The notes beneath the pieces are model-generated. The model saw only the letters and a list, made by a program, of their open reading frames with translations. It was not told the DNA's origin and searched no databases. Shown piece after piece: positions 40,959 through 49,573 of a DNA stretch of 53,337 bases. The DNA is from Kiritimatiellia bacterium. Lineage in GTDB: Bacteria; Verrucomicrobiota; Kiritimatiellia; RFP12; UBA1067. Location of the stretch: contig JAFXEU010000001.1 in assembly GCA_017520845.1 (NCBI GenBank), forward strand, positions 1 through 53,337. The letters are read 5' to 3'. Made by a program: the position numbers and the translations under genes. The number at the start of each line of letters is the position of its first letter. Position 1 is the stretch's first letter.

Positions 40959-43232
40959 TCAGAATATAATCTCAAGTTGCGTACGCCATCCCTTTTCTGG
41001 CGCGACAAAACTTACGACGCCATTCAAGCGATCAACAATATTCTTCACAATACTCAGCCCAATTCCACTTCCCATACCCAACAAAAATCCGTCGCCCTGA
41101 TTGATCTGCTTCGACAACTGATCATAAAGGACCTTCTTGGGATCCATCACGTTGTAGTTAAACAAATCGGCAGCTGTCTTAATATCAACTCCTATACCAT
41201 TGTCCTGGCATACAATCTTTATCTTGCCATCCTTGCAATGACATACGGACAGCTTGACTTTACGACTTCTTGATGGAACTGCAATTGTTGCCTTTATTGA
41301 ATTCGATAAGATATTGACCAAAATCGCTAATAGTTCTGACTCATACATTGGGCATGTCCGAATTATTTGTGGAACATCAGAAGTGTCAACATCAATTGAA
41401 TAGTTCGTACATATTTTGTTAAAGCATGCAACAGCGTTATCAATCCTTGGCTTTATGGATAGTTTTGACATCCGTGCGTCGGGACTTGGCACCGCAACCG
41501 ACAACGTCATGTTAACCAATCTTAAAAAGTTGTCTCGGTTGGTTGTCAATATGTCTGTGACTCGAGAAATCGCTTCACTATTTCCATCAACTCCTTTCAG
41601 GTAATCAATTGCTCGCTCCAAATCGCCCAAGTATGCACGCACATCATGCGCAAAAATGGATAACAACGTAGACGTTGAAGCAATCAATCTAAACCGCGAC
41701 AATTCATTGGCACGTTGGTCATTAATGGACTGTATTGCATCCGTCGCCTTGGACAAAACATCTATTTGGCGTGCCAGCGTCTTGTTACCGCGATTCAAAG
41801 ACCTGACCTTTTTCAGCTCTGAACGTATAAAACTAAATGCCTTGCGCTCAGTCTCAACATCAGATACAGCAGATTGCCTTCCGGCTTCTTGGTTTTTTTG
41901 TTTGCTCGCTACTGCCGCAACAAACTCCTTCTTTTTCTGCTCAGCTTCAAGTAACGCCTTTTGTGCAATATACGCATCACGATATAAAGTAGCAAAGTCG
42001 ACCGCAAATCGTACGAACCGTTTTAGCTGTTCAAACGCCTCGCTTTCCAGAAAGCCCTCTCGACTTGTTTTTACAATAAACCCTTTATTATCTGACGAAA
42101 CCTCCACATCGCCAACATACGCCCTACTTGAAAGCAATTGCAGAAGATATCGGTTAGGAGACGCCCCACGGAGAGACATAGCCACGCTTATAAGATCATC
42201 TTCAGTTGATACCGCACGACGTAATCCGCGGTCTTTATCAATACTCAGCCAATCATCCCCCTTCTCACCATACGGGGAGACCCTGATTCCATTATGGCGA
42301 ACAAACACACCACCCCACTCATCAAGCACATCTCGCAGTGCACCAAGCGAAAGAATGCGAGGATTTCGCATTTGAGTCTTATCATACACCAAGATACCTA
42401 TCTTTAGTTGCACACCTTTTAACTCATCATAACGGTGTTTGGGTGAAAAATGTACTGTTTTGAAACCCATAGCTTCCAAAGTAAAGTTTGCGACACCTGC
42501 CGGATCAACTTTTGCCGTCACGGTTCCCCATCCAGCATCAAGAATTTCCTCTCGTAAATTTACATAGCCCTTGTTGTCACCATTTGGAAAATCAAATGAC
42601 AAATTAAAACCTGGATCTCGCTCAAATCCATTACGCTTTATGCCACGATTGGTTACAAGAATTGCGCAGTGCCTTTTTACATAGTTCCAATCCATTGCGG
42701 ATAAGATAGTCTTATCTATATCTTGGATGGTCAGAACAGTCCCTGTCTTGGAAGCAGTTTTCAGTTCGTGAGTACACTTCACTTTAATTTCATCTAGAGA
42801 CAACCCCGATCGGAACCGATTCCAATCTATAGTCAGTTGGGTAGTTTCATATTGTTCAGATGCAATTTGTGCTGTGGTTACGAGCGAAAGCTTTGATCCT
42901 AGACGCCGACAGCTAAATCGACCTATCCCCTTTGCTCCAGACTTTATTCGGCCATATCGTTTCGAGACAGGATTTACGGTCTTGTTTACGGTTGCTATCT
43001 TCATCCAGTAGTTTTTTACTTGCTCAAAAGACATTCCAATACCATTGTCTTCGATTCTCGTCTCGACGCAATCTTTATTGTCCTTTATACTAATCTTCGC
43101 CTCAAAAGCATCGGCGTCATAAGCGTTCTTAATCAACTCTAATAACGCAATGTAGGGACTGCCTACAAGCTTCTCTCCTAGTTCGGAAAGCAACGCACTA
43201 TCGACAGTGAAAATCATTTCGTCATTTTTCAT
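40959..43232 (-). CDS. Histidine kinase with an additional Hsp90-like ATPase domain
   Basis: 757 residues. Residues about 10-200 form a GHKL ATPase of the Hsp90/MORC/MutL type: ELIKNAYDADA (Asn 36), DNGIGM (62-67), GAKGIGRFS (99-107). After a middle domain (about 230-400) comes a coiled coil (about 420-515), then a histidine-kinase core: FAHDVRAYLGDLERAIDYL with probable phospho-acceptor His 529, NILSNSIKA (Asn 644), DNGIG (677-681) and GSGIGLSIVK (721-730). Two complete ATP-binding folds in one kinase, with no transmembrane segment, is an unusual layout. It suggests an intracellular clamp or sensor that signals to the receiver gene 12 nt downstream. AAAGG precedes the ATG. Confidence 0.85.
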   Translation of the reverse strand: MKNDEMIFTVDSALLSELGEKLVGSPYIALLELIKNAYDADAFEAKISIKDNKDCVETRIEDNGIGMSFEQVKNYWMKIATVNKTVNPVSKRYGRIKSGAKGIGRFSCRRLGSKLSLVTTAQIASEQYETTQLTIDWNRFRSGLSLDEIKVKCTHELKTASKTGTVLTIQDIDKTILSAMDWNYVKRHCAILVTNRGIKRNGFERDPGFNLSFDFPNGDNKGYVNLREEILDAGWGTVTAKVDPAGVANFTLEAMGFKTVHFSPKHRYDELKGVQLKIGILVYDKTQMRNPRILSLGALRDVLDEWGGVFVRHNGIRVSPYGEKGDDWLSIDKDRGLRRAVSTEDDLISVAMSLRGASPNRYLLQLLSSRAYVGDVEVSSDNKGFIVKTSREGFLESEAFEQLKRFVRFAVDFATLYRDAYIAQKALLEAEQKKKEFVAAVASKQKNQEAGRQSAVSDVETERKAFSFIRSELKKVRSLNRGNKTLARQIDVLSKATDAIQSINDQRANELSRFRLIASTSTLLSIFAHDVRAYLGDLERAIDYLKGVDGNSEAISRVTDILTTNRDNFLRLVNMTLSVAVPSPDARMSKLSIKPRIDNAVACFNKICTNYSIDVDTSDVPQIIRTCPMYESELLAILVNILSNSIKATIAVPSRSRKVKLSVCHCKDGKIKIVCQDNGIGVDIKTAADLFNYNVMDPKKVLYDQLSKQINQGDGFLLGMGSGIGLSIVKNIVDRLNGVVSFVAPEKGWRTQLEIIF

Positions 43233-43296
43233 AACTCAACCTTTGTCGTTTTGATTGGCATTAGATAATTTGTCTCATGACTTGCTCACCATTGCG

Positions 43297-44052
43297 TTAC
43301 AAATCAAACAGCCGCCGAAATGCGTCGATACGAGTAGTTGGATCGGCATTGCGACGCAGACCGATGGAAGCGAGAACGTCTGGCCATTCTGGATTGGTTG
43401 GCTTCCAAAGATCAATGAACTGTCGCATTCTCTCTTGTATGTCTGCTGGCGCGTTTGCTCTCGCATTGGGCTCAAGATCGGCAACTAGCATAAAAACATC
43501 ACGACGGTGTTTTTTCGTGTCGTGCAGGCGGAGCGGGTCGCTCGTCTTCTGGTACTCCTCAAGAAGATTCATGTACGCAGCGGCCTTAAACACAATCAAC
43601 GCCTCTCGCGTCAGGCATGGCAATCCATATTCGCGTGTACTATGCGCAAGAGCGTATTCATAGTAAGATCGTCCTAACACTATGGCGCTCATGCTCGCGT
43701 CCGGGACGTCCGGCAACGGCATAAAGGCGGCTGTACCATCCATTTCAGCCGACGAAAGAAGTTCGATCATCTCAGGATATCCCTCGGTCTTCGGCTGGAG
43801 GAATCGATAGAAGTGCGGCTTGCCATTCTTGGAGAAATAGCACGAATATTCACCCGCCGACAGGAATGCATGAAACGCCCCCGAAAACTCCGCCGACATT
43901 CGCTCTGCCACGACCAACAAGTCGATGTCCCGTGTCACGCGAGTATGATCACTTTCGCCACGAACCAACTGTACAGCAGTCCCGCCGATAATGATGAATT
44001 CGTCTTGGAACGCGCCAAAGTGTTCTTTGAACTTCTCAAAACCTGCTACCAT
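43297..44052 (-). CDS. AbiEii-like nucleotidyltransferase (toxin candidate)
   Basis: 251 residues. The N-terminus has the minimal nucleotidyltransferase signature: FIIIGGTAVQLV (GG near 23-24) and TRDIDLLVV (Asp 42 and 44). Then comes REALIVFKAAAYMNLLEE, a Lys-containing helix typical of AbiEii/AbiGii toxins and of the DUF1814 family. Such proteins modify RNA, for example tRNA ends, and act in phage abortive infection with an AbiEi-type antitoxin. The start overlaps the upstream wHTH gene by 7 nt, as expected for a toxin-antitoxin pair. Confidence 0.8.
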   Translation of the reverse strand: MVAGFEKFKEHFGAFQDEFIIIGGTAVQLVRGESDHTRVTRDIDLLVVAERMSAEFSGAFHAFLSAGEYSCYFSKNGKPHFYRFLQPKTEGYPEMIELLSSAEMDGTAAFMPLPDVPDASMSAIVLGRSYYEYALAHSTREYGLPCLTREALIVFKAAAYMNLLEEYQKTSDPLRLHDTKKHRRDVFMLVADLEPNARANAPADIQERMRQFIDLWKPTNPEWPDVLASIGLRRNADPTTRIDAFRRLFDL

Positions 44053-45014
44053 AAAACTCTCTCCAGCATTGCCTCTCTTGCTTCTTCGATCCGTGGGTCT
44101 GCGCTTTCACGCAGCGTCAAGTAGAGTGAAAGCGGATCAACCATTCCATCGCCTCCTGCCAGCAACTTGGGATCGTATTTCCATCCCTCGACGTAATCGC
44201 CCTCATATTCGCGCCGATCCTCCTTCGCAATCTTATTCAAATCTGCCGACACGACGGCATAGGCCTTAAAATGGTCCGGCATCAACATGCTACGCTCTGC
44301 CAATGCCGAAATGCCAGAGCGAAGTGCTTGTCTGGGCGGATGGATTGTTCTGATTGTCTTGCGCACAGGCGATGTCAACACTTCTTGCGCCCATCGCCAC
44401 AAAGCCCTTCCGTCATGTGCGAAAACGATGATTCCACTAGTACCTGAATATTCAATCTTTGCAAGCTGCCGACGCTCCAGTTCCTTGGCGGCACGAGTCA
44501 AATATACTTTATTGACATGAAGTTCTTTTGCCAAACGGGCATACGGCAAATCGCGGCGACCATGATTCTTGAGAATGTGGAAAAGCAAAACAACCTGAGC
44601 CCATGGCGAAAGATGCTTCCCCAATACCGGCTCTTGCGCAGCAAACGCATTGTCCGCCTTCAATTCAACCAATCCTGGGACATGTGCTATTCGCCCAGGA
44701 ACTACGAACGCAATCTTGTTTCGACAAAGCCAATCATAATATTCTGCATCCATCTCACTGAAAAGCAGAATCTGCCGTTCAGGATAATACTTCTCAAGCG
44801 ACTTCGCCTGGTGAACTATAATATCTGGGGCAGGTTTCTCGCCTCGTGGCAGAAGAAACAAATACCGCAAACCTTGCAGATTGCAAAACCTCGCCTCATA
44901 GACTTCGGATAGCGAAAGAGGAACCCTGCCTAACAATGGACAAAGTTCCACATTCGCGCACTTCAGACCAAGGCGCGATAGATAGTTCTGAACTTTACCA
45001 AACTGTAACGCCAT
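44046..45014 (-). CDS. Winged-helix protein, antitoxin candidate (AbiEi-like)
   Basis: The frame opens with TTG at 45023; the ATG at 45014 (MALQFGKVQNYL) is preferred though its ribosome site (GGGAG) is very close. About 322 residues. The middle (about 145-195) reads as a winged helix: LLFHILKNHGRRDLPYARLAKELHVNKVYLTRAAKELERRQL. The first 120 residues form an alpha/beta region of unknown type (APDIIVHQAKSLEKYYPERQILLFS), and the C-terminal third resembles the part that would contact the nucleotidyltransferase. Transcriptional autoregulator and antitoxin by position and analogy, but longer than typical AbiEi and only loosely similar. Confidence 0.65.
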   Translation of the reverse strand: MALQFGKVQNYLSRLGLKCANVELCPLLGRVPLSLSEVYEARFCNLQGLRYLFLLPRGEKPAPDIIVHQAKSLEKYYPERQILLFSEMDAEYYDWLCRNKIAFVVPGRIAHVPGLVELKADNAFAAQEPVLGKHLSPWAQVVLLFHILKNHGRRDLPYARLAKELHVNKVYLTRAAKELERRQLAKIEYSGTSGIIVFAHDGRALWRWAQEVLTSPVRKTIRTIHPPRQALRSGISALAERSMLMPDHFKAYAVVSADLNKIAKEDRREYEGDYVEGWKYDPKLLAGGDGMVDPLSLYLTLRESADPRIEEAREAMLERVLW

Positions 45015-45539
45015 GTCTCCCAAAATTGTAACATCGGTATTTTACCATTTTTCTGTAACGCCAGCAAGGGCGTGAGAGCCGAACTCTCCGTCTTTTGTTT
45101 TTGAGTATCGGTTGGAGTTGGCGAATCAGAGATGTAGGATGGTTTAGTCGAAATCGTGTCGTTCTTGTATTCGACCCGAAGGATGGTTGGCTCGTGGTTG
45201 CGTGGCGGTTGATTCCGTTCATATCGGGGTTGGGAAATAGTTGAATCGGCGTCGGTCTTCCTAATGCGGGCGAGTCCGTCCGTGGGAAAGCGGGCGAGGG
45301 GATTCCGAATGTGAGGCCGTCCGATTGACGTGCGGGAGCGCGAGCGAAGTTTGTCCGATAAAAAGCGGGCGAGTCCGTCCGATTTGCTTCGCGTGATTAG
45401 CGGACGATCCAACGGATCTGGCGAGACGCGGGCAACTGCGTTGCCCAAACCGAGCGCGGCGCTTTTCGCTCAAGTTCTCTTGGCGACAAACTGCCGCGCT
45501 CGGTTTTCCGCCTTGGGCGGGCGTCTCGCCCTCTCCATG

Positions 45540-45557
45540 CGCGGCACATTTGCCGCG
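45540..45557. repeat. 18-bp palindrome, copy 2
   Basis: CGCGGCACATTTGCCGCG, one base different from the copy at 29244-29261 on the other side of the island. Confidence 0.6.
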
Positions 45558-45610
45558 TCCTCCGCTTTTGTGGTTGAGTTTGAATTGTGGTTGAGTAGCG
45601 GTTGGGTAGG

Positions 45611-45650
45611 GTCGCATAGAGTCGAATAGAGTCGGTTAGAGTCGAGCGGT
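45611..45650. repeat. Tandem 10-bp repeat
   Basis: Unit GTCGNNTAGA in exact 10-bp register: three full copies and a partly changed fourth (GTCGAGCGGT). Confidence 0.6.
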
Positions 45651-45670
45651 CGAGCGGGCTGCGACAAATA

Positions 45671-45688
45671 CGCGGCGAATTTGCCGCG
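45671..45688. repeat. 18-bp palindrome, copy 3
   Basis: CGCGGCGAATTTGCCGCG; stem halves as in the other two copies, two changes in the central bases relative to copy 2. Confidence 0.6.
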
Positions 45689-45800
45689 GACGCCATCGGG
45701 GACGAACGCCCATTCAAGGACAACTACGCCCGACGAAAGAAGCTCGCCGAGATGTAGTAAGGCGACACCCGCCAGGGCTTCGCCGCAGAAGTATCTCGGA

Positions 45801-45855
45801 CTAAAGCGAAAAGAGAAGCCCCGACTTATCGCCGGGGCTTCTCTTTTCGCTTTAG
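45801..45855. terminator. Perfect 23-bp-arm hairpin, terminator of nifJ
   Basis: Arms 45801-45823 and 45833-45855 are perfectly complementary (arm begins CTAAAGCGAAAAGAG) with a 9-nt loop. On the minus strand the 3' arm is T-rich at its end. It ends 12 nt after the nifJ stop. Confidence 0.75.
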
Positions 45856-45866
45856 TCGCGTCCTTA

Positions 45867-48800
45867 TTACATCTCGGAAAGCTTCTTCAAGAGAGCGTAG
45901 TTCTCCTTGAAGCCCTGCTCGGCACCCTTGAGCATAGCCTCGGCGTTCTCCTGGCCGATCTTCTTGACGAGCTGCTTGAAGCGGTTCTCGCCGCAGTCCT
46001 TCGAGAGCGCGCGCTCGGCGAAGCTGACGGTGTCGGACTTGTCGGCCGAGTCGAGCTGAAGCTTCTTCTCGGCGAGCGACGGATTGTAGCGCCAGAGCGG
46101 GAAGTGGACCGAGTCAACGGCGGCCTGCTGGTGGGCGGGACCCGTCTTCGTCAGGAGACCCTGCTCGATGCAGTGCGCGTAAGCGACGATGAGCGCGGGA
46201 CCGTCGTAGTTCTCAGCCTCGTTGAAGGCCTTGACCGTAGCGGCGGGATTGGCACCCATCGAGACGTAGGCGACGTAGACGTTCTTGTACTGCATCTGCA
46301 TGAGACCGAGGTTCTTCTTGGCCTGAACCTTACCGGAAGCGGCGAACTTGGCGATCGCGCCGGTAGGCGTGGACTTGGAAGCCTGACCGCCGGTGTTGGA
46401 GTAGACTTCGGTATCCATGACGAGAACCTTGACGTTCTTGCCGGAGGCGAGAACATGGTCGAGACCGCCGTAACCGATATCGTAGGCCCAGCCGTCACCG
46501 CCGAGAATCCAGACGGACTTACGGACGAGGTTATCGGCGACGGAGAGGAGCTGACGACCGACGGCGCAGGTGCAGGGACCTTCCTTACCAGAGCAGCAGC
46601 CGTTCTTGAGAGCAGCCTTGAGCTCGGCGACGGCGGCGCGCATCTCTTCGACGCCCTGACCCTTCTCGTCGTACTGGTTGATGCCTTTGATCTTCGTCAA
46701 GATCGCCTTGATGGACTCGGGAGCCTCGGGCTTGGCGAGAACCTTGTCGACGAGTTCCATGGCGAAGCCGTAGAGCTTGTCGGCGGAAACGCGCATACCG
46801 AGACCGAACTGGGCGTTGTCTTCGAAGAGCGAGTTGGACCACGCGGGACCGCGGCCGTCGGCGCGCTGGCAGTACGGGGTCGTCGGGAGGTTGCCGCCGT
46901 AGATCGACGAGCAGCCCGTCGCGTTGGCGATGAGGAGGCGGTCGCCGCAAAGCTGGGTAAGGAGCTTGACGTACGGAGTTTCACCGCAGCCCGCGCAAGC
47001 GCCGGAGAACTCAAAGAGAGGACGCTTAAGCTGGCTGTCGAGAAGCATCTTGGTATTGAGCTTAGCGGGATCAACCTCGGGAAGATCGAGGAAGAACTTC
47101 CAGTTGGCGGCCTCGGTCTTACGCAGAGGAATCTGCTCGACCATCTTAAGCGCACCCTTAGCCTTCATCGGGCACTTGACGACGCAGAGCTCGCAGCCCA
47201 TGCAGTCTTCAGGAGCAATCTGGATGGTGACCTTCTCGCCGAACTTGGCGGTGAGCTTACCGGCGTCGACCGACTTGAACGTCTCGGGAGCGCCCTCGAG
47301 AGCGGCGGCGGGATAGACCTTCATGCGGATAGCGGCGTGAGGGCAGATAGCCAAGCAGTTGCCGCACTGGATACAGGCGGCGGGATCCCAAGCGGGGATG
47401 AACGCGGCGACGTTGCGCTTCTCCCACTGGGTCGTGGCGGTAGGCCATGTACCGTCGTCGGGGATAGCGGAAACGGGAAGCTCGTTACCCTTCTGGGCGA
47501 TCATCTTGGCGGTGACGTTCTTGATGAAGTCGGGAGCCTCGGCAGCGACCGTGGCGGGCATCTTGAGCTTACCGGCCGTCTGAGCGGGATATTCAACCTT
47601 CTCGATAGCGGCGGAAGCGGCCTCGATGCACTTCCAGTTCATCTCGACGACGTCCTGGCCCTTCTTGGAGTAAGCCTTCTCGGCATAGTCCTTAAGAACC
47701 TGGATAGGATCGAGCTCGGTGCCGTCGGCCTTCGTGAGCTTAATGCCGGAGAGCTTGAAGAACGCGGTCTGGAGAACCGTGTTCGTGCGCGTACCCATGC
47801 CGTTCTCGCGAGCGATCTTAGCGGCGTCGATTACGTAAAACTCAAGCTTCTTGTCGATAATAGCCTGCTCGACTTCATCGGGCATGTGATCCCAGATCTC
47901 GGCGGCCGTGTAGGGCGAAGCGAGGAGGAATACGGAGCCGGGCTTGGCGGCCTTGAGCATGTCATACTTCTCGAGGTAGGGGAAGCAGTGGCAAGCGGTG
48001 AAGTCGGCCGAGTTGATGAAGTAGGGGCTGCGGATCATCTCGCTGCCGAAGCGGAGGTGGGAGATCGTAACGCCGCCGGACTTCTTGGAGTCGTACTCGA
48101 AGTAACCCTGAGCGTAGTTCTCGGTGTAGTTACCGATGATCTTGATGGAGTTCTTGTTGGCTCCGACCGTGCCGTCGGCGCCGAGACCCCAGAACATGCA
48201 CTCCTTGCGGTCGCCCTTGGGAACGACGAATTCGCTGTCGCCGAGGATGTAGCGGCCCATGACGTCATCGACGATGCCGACGACGAAGTGGTCGACAGGC
48301 TTCTCGGCCGTCATGTTCGCGTAGATGTTGGCGCACATCTGAGGAGTGAAGTCCTTCGAACCGATACCGTAGCGGCCGGCGAGAACCTTCGGATATGCGT
48401 AGGAAATGATGCCTTCCTGCTTGGCCTGACCGATCGCGGCGCAGACGTCGAGGTAGAGAGGATCGTTGGCGCCGGGCTCTTTCGTGCGGTCGAGAACGGT
48501 TATGCACTTGACCGTGGCGGGAATGGCGGCGACGAAATCCTTCATCGAGAAAGGACGATAGAGGTGAACCTTGACGAGACCGACCTTCTTGCCTTCCTTA
48601 ACGAGCGCTTCGACGGTCTCGTGGAGCGTATCGCAACCGGAGCCCATCGCGATGACGACGTACTCGGCATCGGCGGCGCCGACGTAATCGTAAAGCTTGT
48701 ACGCGCGGCCCGTGAGCTTGGCGAGCTTGTCCATGTACTTCTGGACGATGGCGGGCGTGGCGACATAGTACTTCTCGCAGCTCTCGCGGCCCTGGAAGTT

Positions 48801-49469
48801 GATGTCGGGGTTCTGCGCCGTACCGCGCATCGTAGGATGCTCGGGATCGAGAGCGCGCTTGCGGAAATCTTCGACATACTTCTCGTCGATCATCTCGCGG
48901 ATCTGATCCATCGGAATCTCGTCGATCTTCTGGACTTCGTGGGACGTGCGGAAGCCGTCGAAGAAGTGGAGGAACGGAACCTTGGCCTCGAGCGTCGCGG
49001 CGTGGGCGACCATCGCCATATCGTGGGCTTCCTGAACGGAGTTGGAGCAGAGCATCGCGAAGCCGGTCTGACGGCAGGCCATAACGTCGCCGTGGTCACC
49101 GAAAATGCAGAGACCCTGGCAAGCGAGCGAGCGGGCGGAAACGTGGAAGACCGAAGGAGCGAGCTCACCGGCGATCTTGTACATGTTGGGGATCATGAGG
49201 AGCAAGCCCTGAGACGCCGTAAAGGTCGTCGTCAAAGAGCCGGTCGTCAAAGAACCGTGCACGGCACCGGCGGCGCCGCCTTCGGATTCCATTTCGACGA
49301 TCGAGGGAATCGAGCCCCAGATGTTCGTCTTCGCGAGAGAGGCGAGCTCATCGCACGTCTCGGCCATGGGCGAGGACGGGGTGATCGGATAGATCGCGGC
49401 CACTTCGGAGCACGCGAACGCGATTTGGGCGGCGGCGGTATTGCCGTCAACCATGATCTTTTTAGCCAT
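45867..49469 (-). CDS. nifJ: Pyruvate:ferredoxin (flavodoxin) oxidoreductase
   Basis: 1200 residues, the full length of the single-chain enzyme, which oxidises pyruvate with CoA to acetyl-CoA and CO2 and reduces ferredoxin or flavodoxin; cytoplasmic, oxygen-sensitive and central to anaerobic fermentation. Domains in order: N-terminal pyrimidine-binding domain (IYPITPSSPMAE, FTASQGLLLMIPNM), C-terminal transketolase-like and gamma-type domains (GVTISHLRFG), two 4Fe-4S motifs (CIQCGNCLAICPHAAI and CMGCELCVVKCPMK), and the TPP domain with CAGCGETPYVKLL, the third-cluster Cys, GGDGWAYDIGYGGLDHV and DTEVYSNTGGQ. Preceded by a consensus -10 box and followed by a strong terminator. Its third-codon-position bias leaves a very long open frame on the other strand. 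Confidence 0.98.
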   Translation of the reverse strand: MAKKIMVDGNTAAAQIAFACSEVAAIYPITPSSPMAETCDELASLAKTNIWGSIPSIVEMESEGGAAGAVHGSLTTGSLTTTFTASQGLLLMIPNMYKIAGELAPSVFHVSARSLACQGLCIFGDHGDVMACRQTGFAMLCSNSVQEAHDMAMVAHAATLEAKVPFLHFFDGFRTSHEVQKIDEIPMDQIREMIDEKYVEDFRKRALDPEHPTMRGTAQNPDINFQGRESCEKYYVATPAIVQKYMDKLAKLTGRAYKLYDYVGAADAEYVVIAMGSGCDTLHETVEALVKEGKKVGLVKVHLYRPFSMKDFVAAIPATVKCITVLDRTKEPGANDPLYLDVCAAIGQAKQEGIISYAYPKVLAGRYGIGSKDFTPQMCANIYANMTAEKPVDHFVVGIVDDVMGRYILGDSEFVVPKGDRKECMFWGLGADGTVGANKNSIKIIGNYTENYAQGYFEYDSKKSGGVTISHLRFGSEMIRSPYFINSADFTACHCFPYLEKYDMLKAAKPGSVFLLASPYTAAEIWDHMPDEVEQAIIDKKLEFYVIDAAKIARENGMGTRTNTVLQTAFFKLSGIKLTKADGTELDPIQVLKDYAEKAYSKKGQDVVEMNWKCIEAASAAIEKVEYPAQTAGKLKMPATVAAEAPDFIKNVTAKMIAQKGNELPVSAIPDDGTWPTATTQWEKRNVAAFIPAWDPAACIQCGNCLAICPHAAIRMKVYPAAALEGAPETFKSVDAGKLTAKFGEKVTIQIAPEDCMGCELCVVKCPMKAKGALKMVEQIPLRKTEAANWKFFLDLPEVDPAKLNTKMLLDSQLKRPLFEFSGACAGCGETPYVKLLTQLCGDRLLIANATGCSSIYGGNLPTTPYCQRADGRGPAWSNSLFEDNAQFGLGMRVSADKLYGFAMELVDKVLAKPEAPESIKAILTKIKGINQYDEKGQGVEEMRAAVAELKAALKNGCCSGKEGPCTCAVGRQLLSVADNLVRKSVWILGGDGWAYDIGYGGLDHVLASGKNVKVLVMDTEVYSNTGGQASKSTPTGAIAKFAASGKVQAKKNLGLMQMQYKNVYVAYVSMGANPAATVKAFNEAENYDGPALIVAYAHCIEQGLLTKTGPAHQQAAVDSVHFPLWRYNPSLAEKKLQLDSADKSDTVSFAERALSKDCGENRFKQLVKKIGQENAEAMLKGAEQGFKENYALLKKLSEM

Positions 49470-49523
49470 TTTCCTTTTCCTTCACTTTATTTAGTGTTGT
49501 TAAATTAAAATCGGTGTCCTTGT

Positions 49524-49529
49524 ATTATA
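49524..49529 (-). promoter_or_regulatory. Consensus -10 box of nifJ with adjacent dyad
   Basis: Minus strand TATAAT, about 55 nt before the nifJ ATG. The -35 region is weak, but a small dyad (CAAAG and CTTTG, 9 nt apart) lies just upstream of the -10 and could be an activator or repressor site. Confidence 0.5.
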
Positions 49530-49573
49530 CCAAAGTTTGATTCCCTTTGCATAGAGTTTTAAAATCCCTAAAA

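Larger units (their letters stand above)
45015..45800. other. Repeat-rich spacer at the right edge of the island
   Basis: Nearly 790 nt with no credible gene on either strand. It holds a 17-bp direct repeat (GCGGGCGAGTCCGTCCG at 45266-45282 and 45365-45381), a 10-bp tandem array (45611-45650) and two copies of the 18-bp palindrome. Frames crossing it are of low complexity and look like translated repeats. Confidence 0.55.

Noticed and set aside
45266..45381. Possible CRISPR array from the repeated GCGGGCGAGTCCGTCCG
   Set aside because: Only two copies, too short a repeat, no regular spacers and no cas genes in the window.
45261..45723. Several frames of 100 or more codons at the right island edge
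   Set aside because: They translate tandem and palindromic repeats and change content with frame; none has a ribosome site.
29424..45800. tRNA gene or tRNA-derived attachment site at the island edges
   Set aside because: I looked for T-loop-like sequences and paired ends and found none, so integration at a tRNA is not supported here.
45681..49508. A 1275-codon open frame on the plus strand opposite nifJ
   Set aside because: It is the antisense shadow of nifJ, whose motifs and full length are beyond doubt. The composition (Val, Leu, Gly, Asp, Arg rich) is what the strong G/C third-position bias of nifJ would give, and no domain is recognisable.
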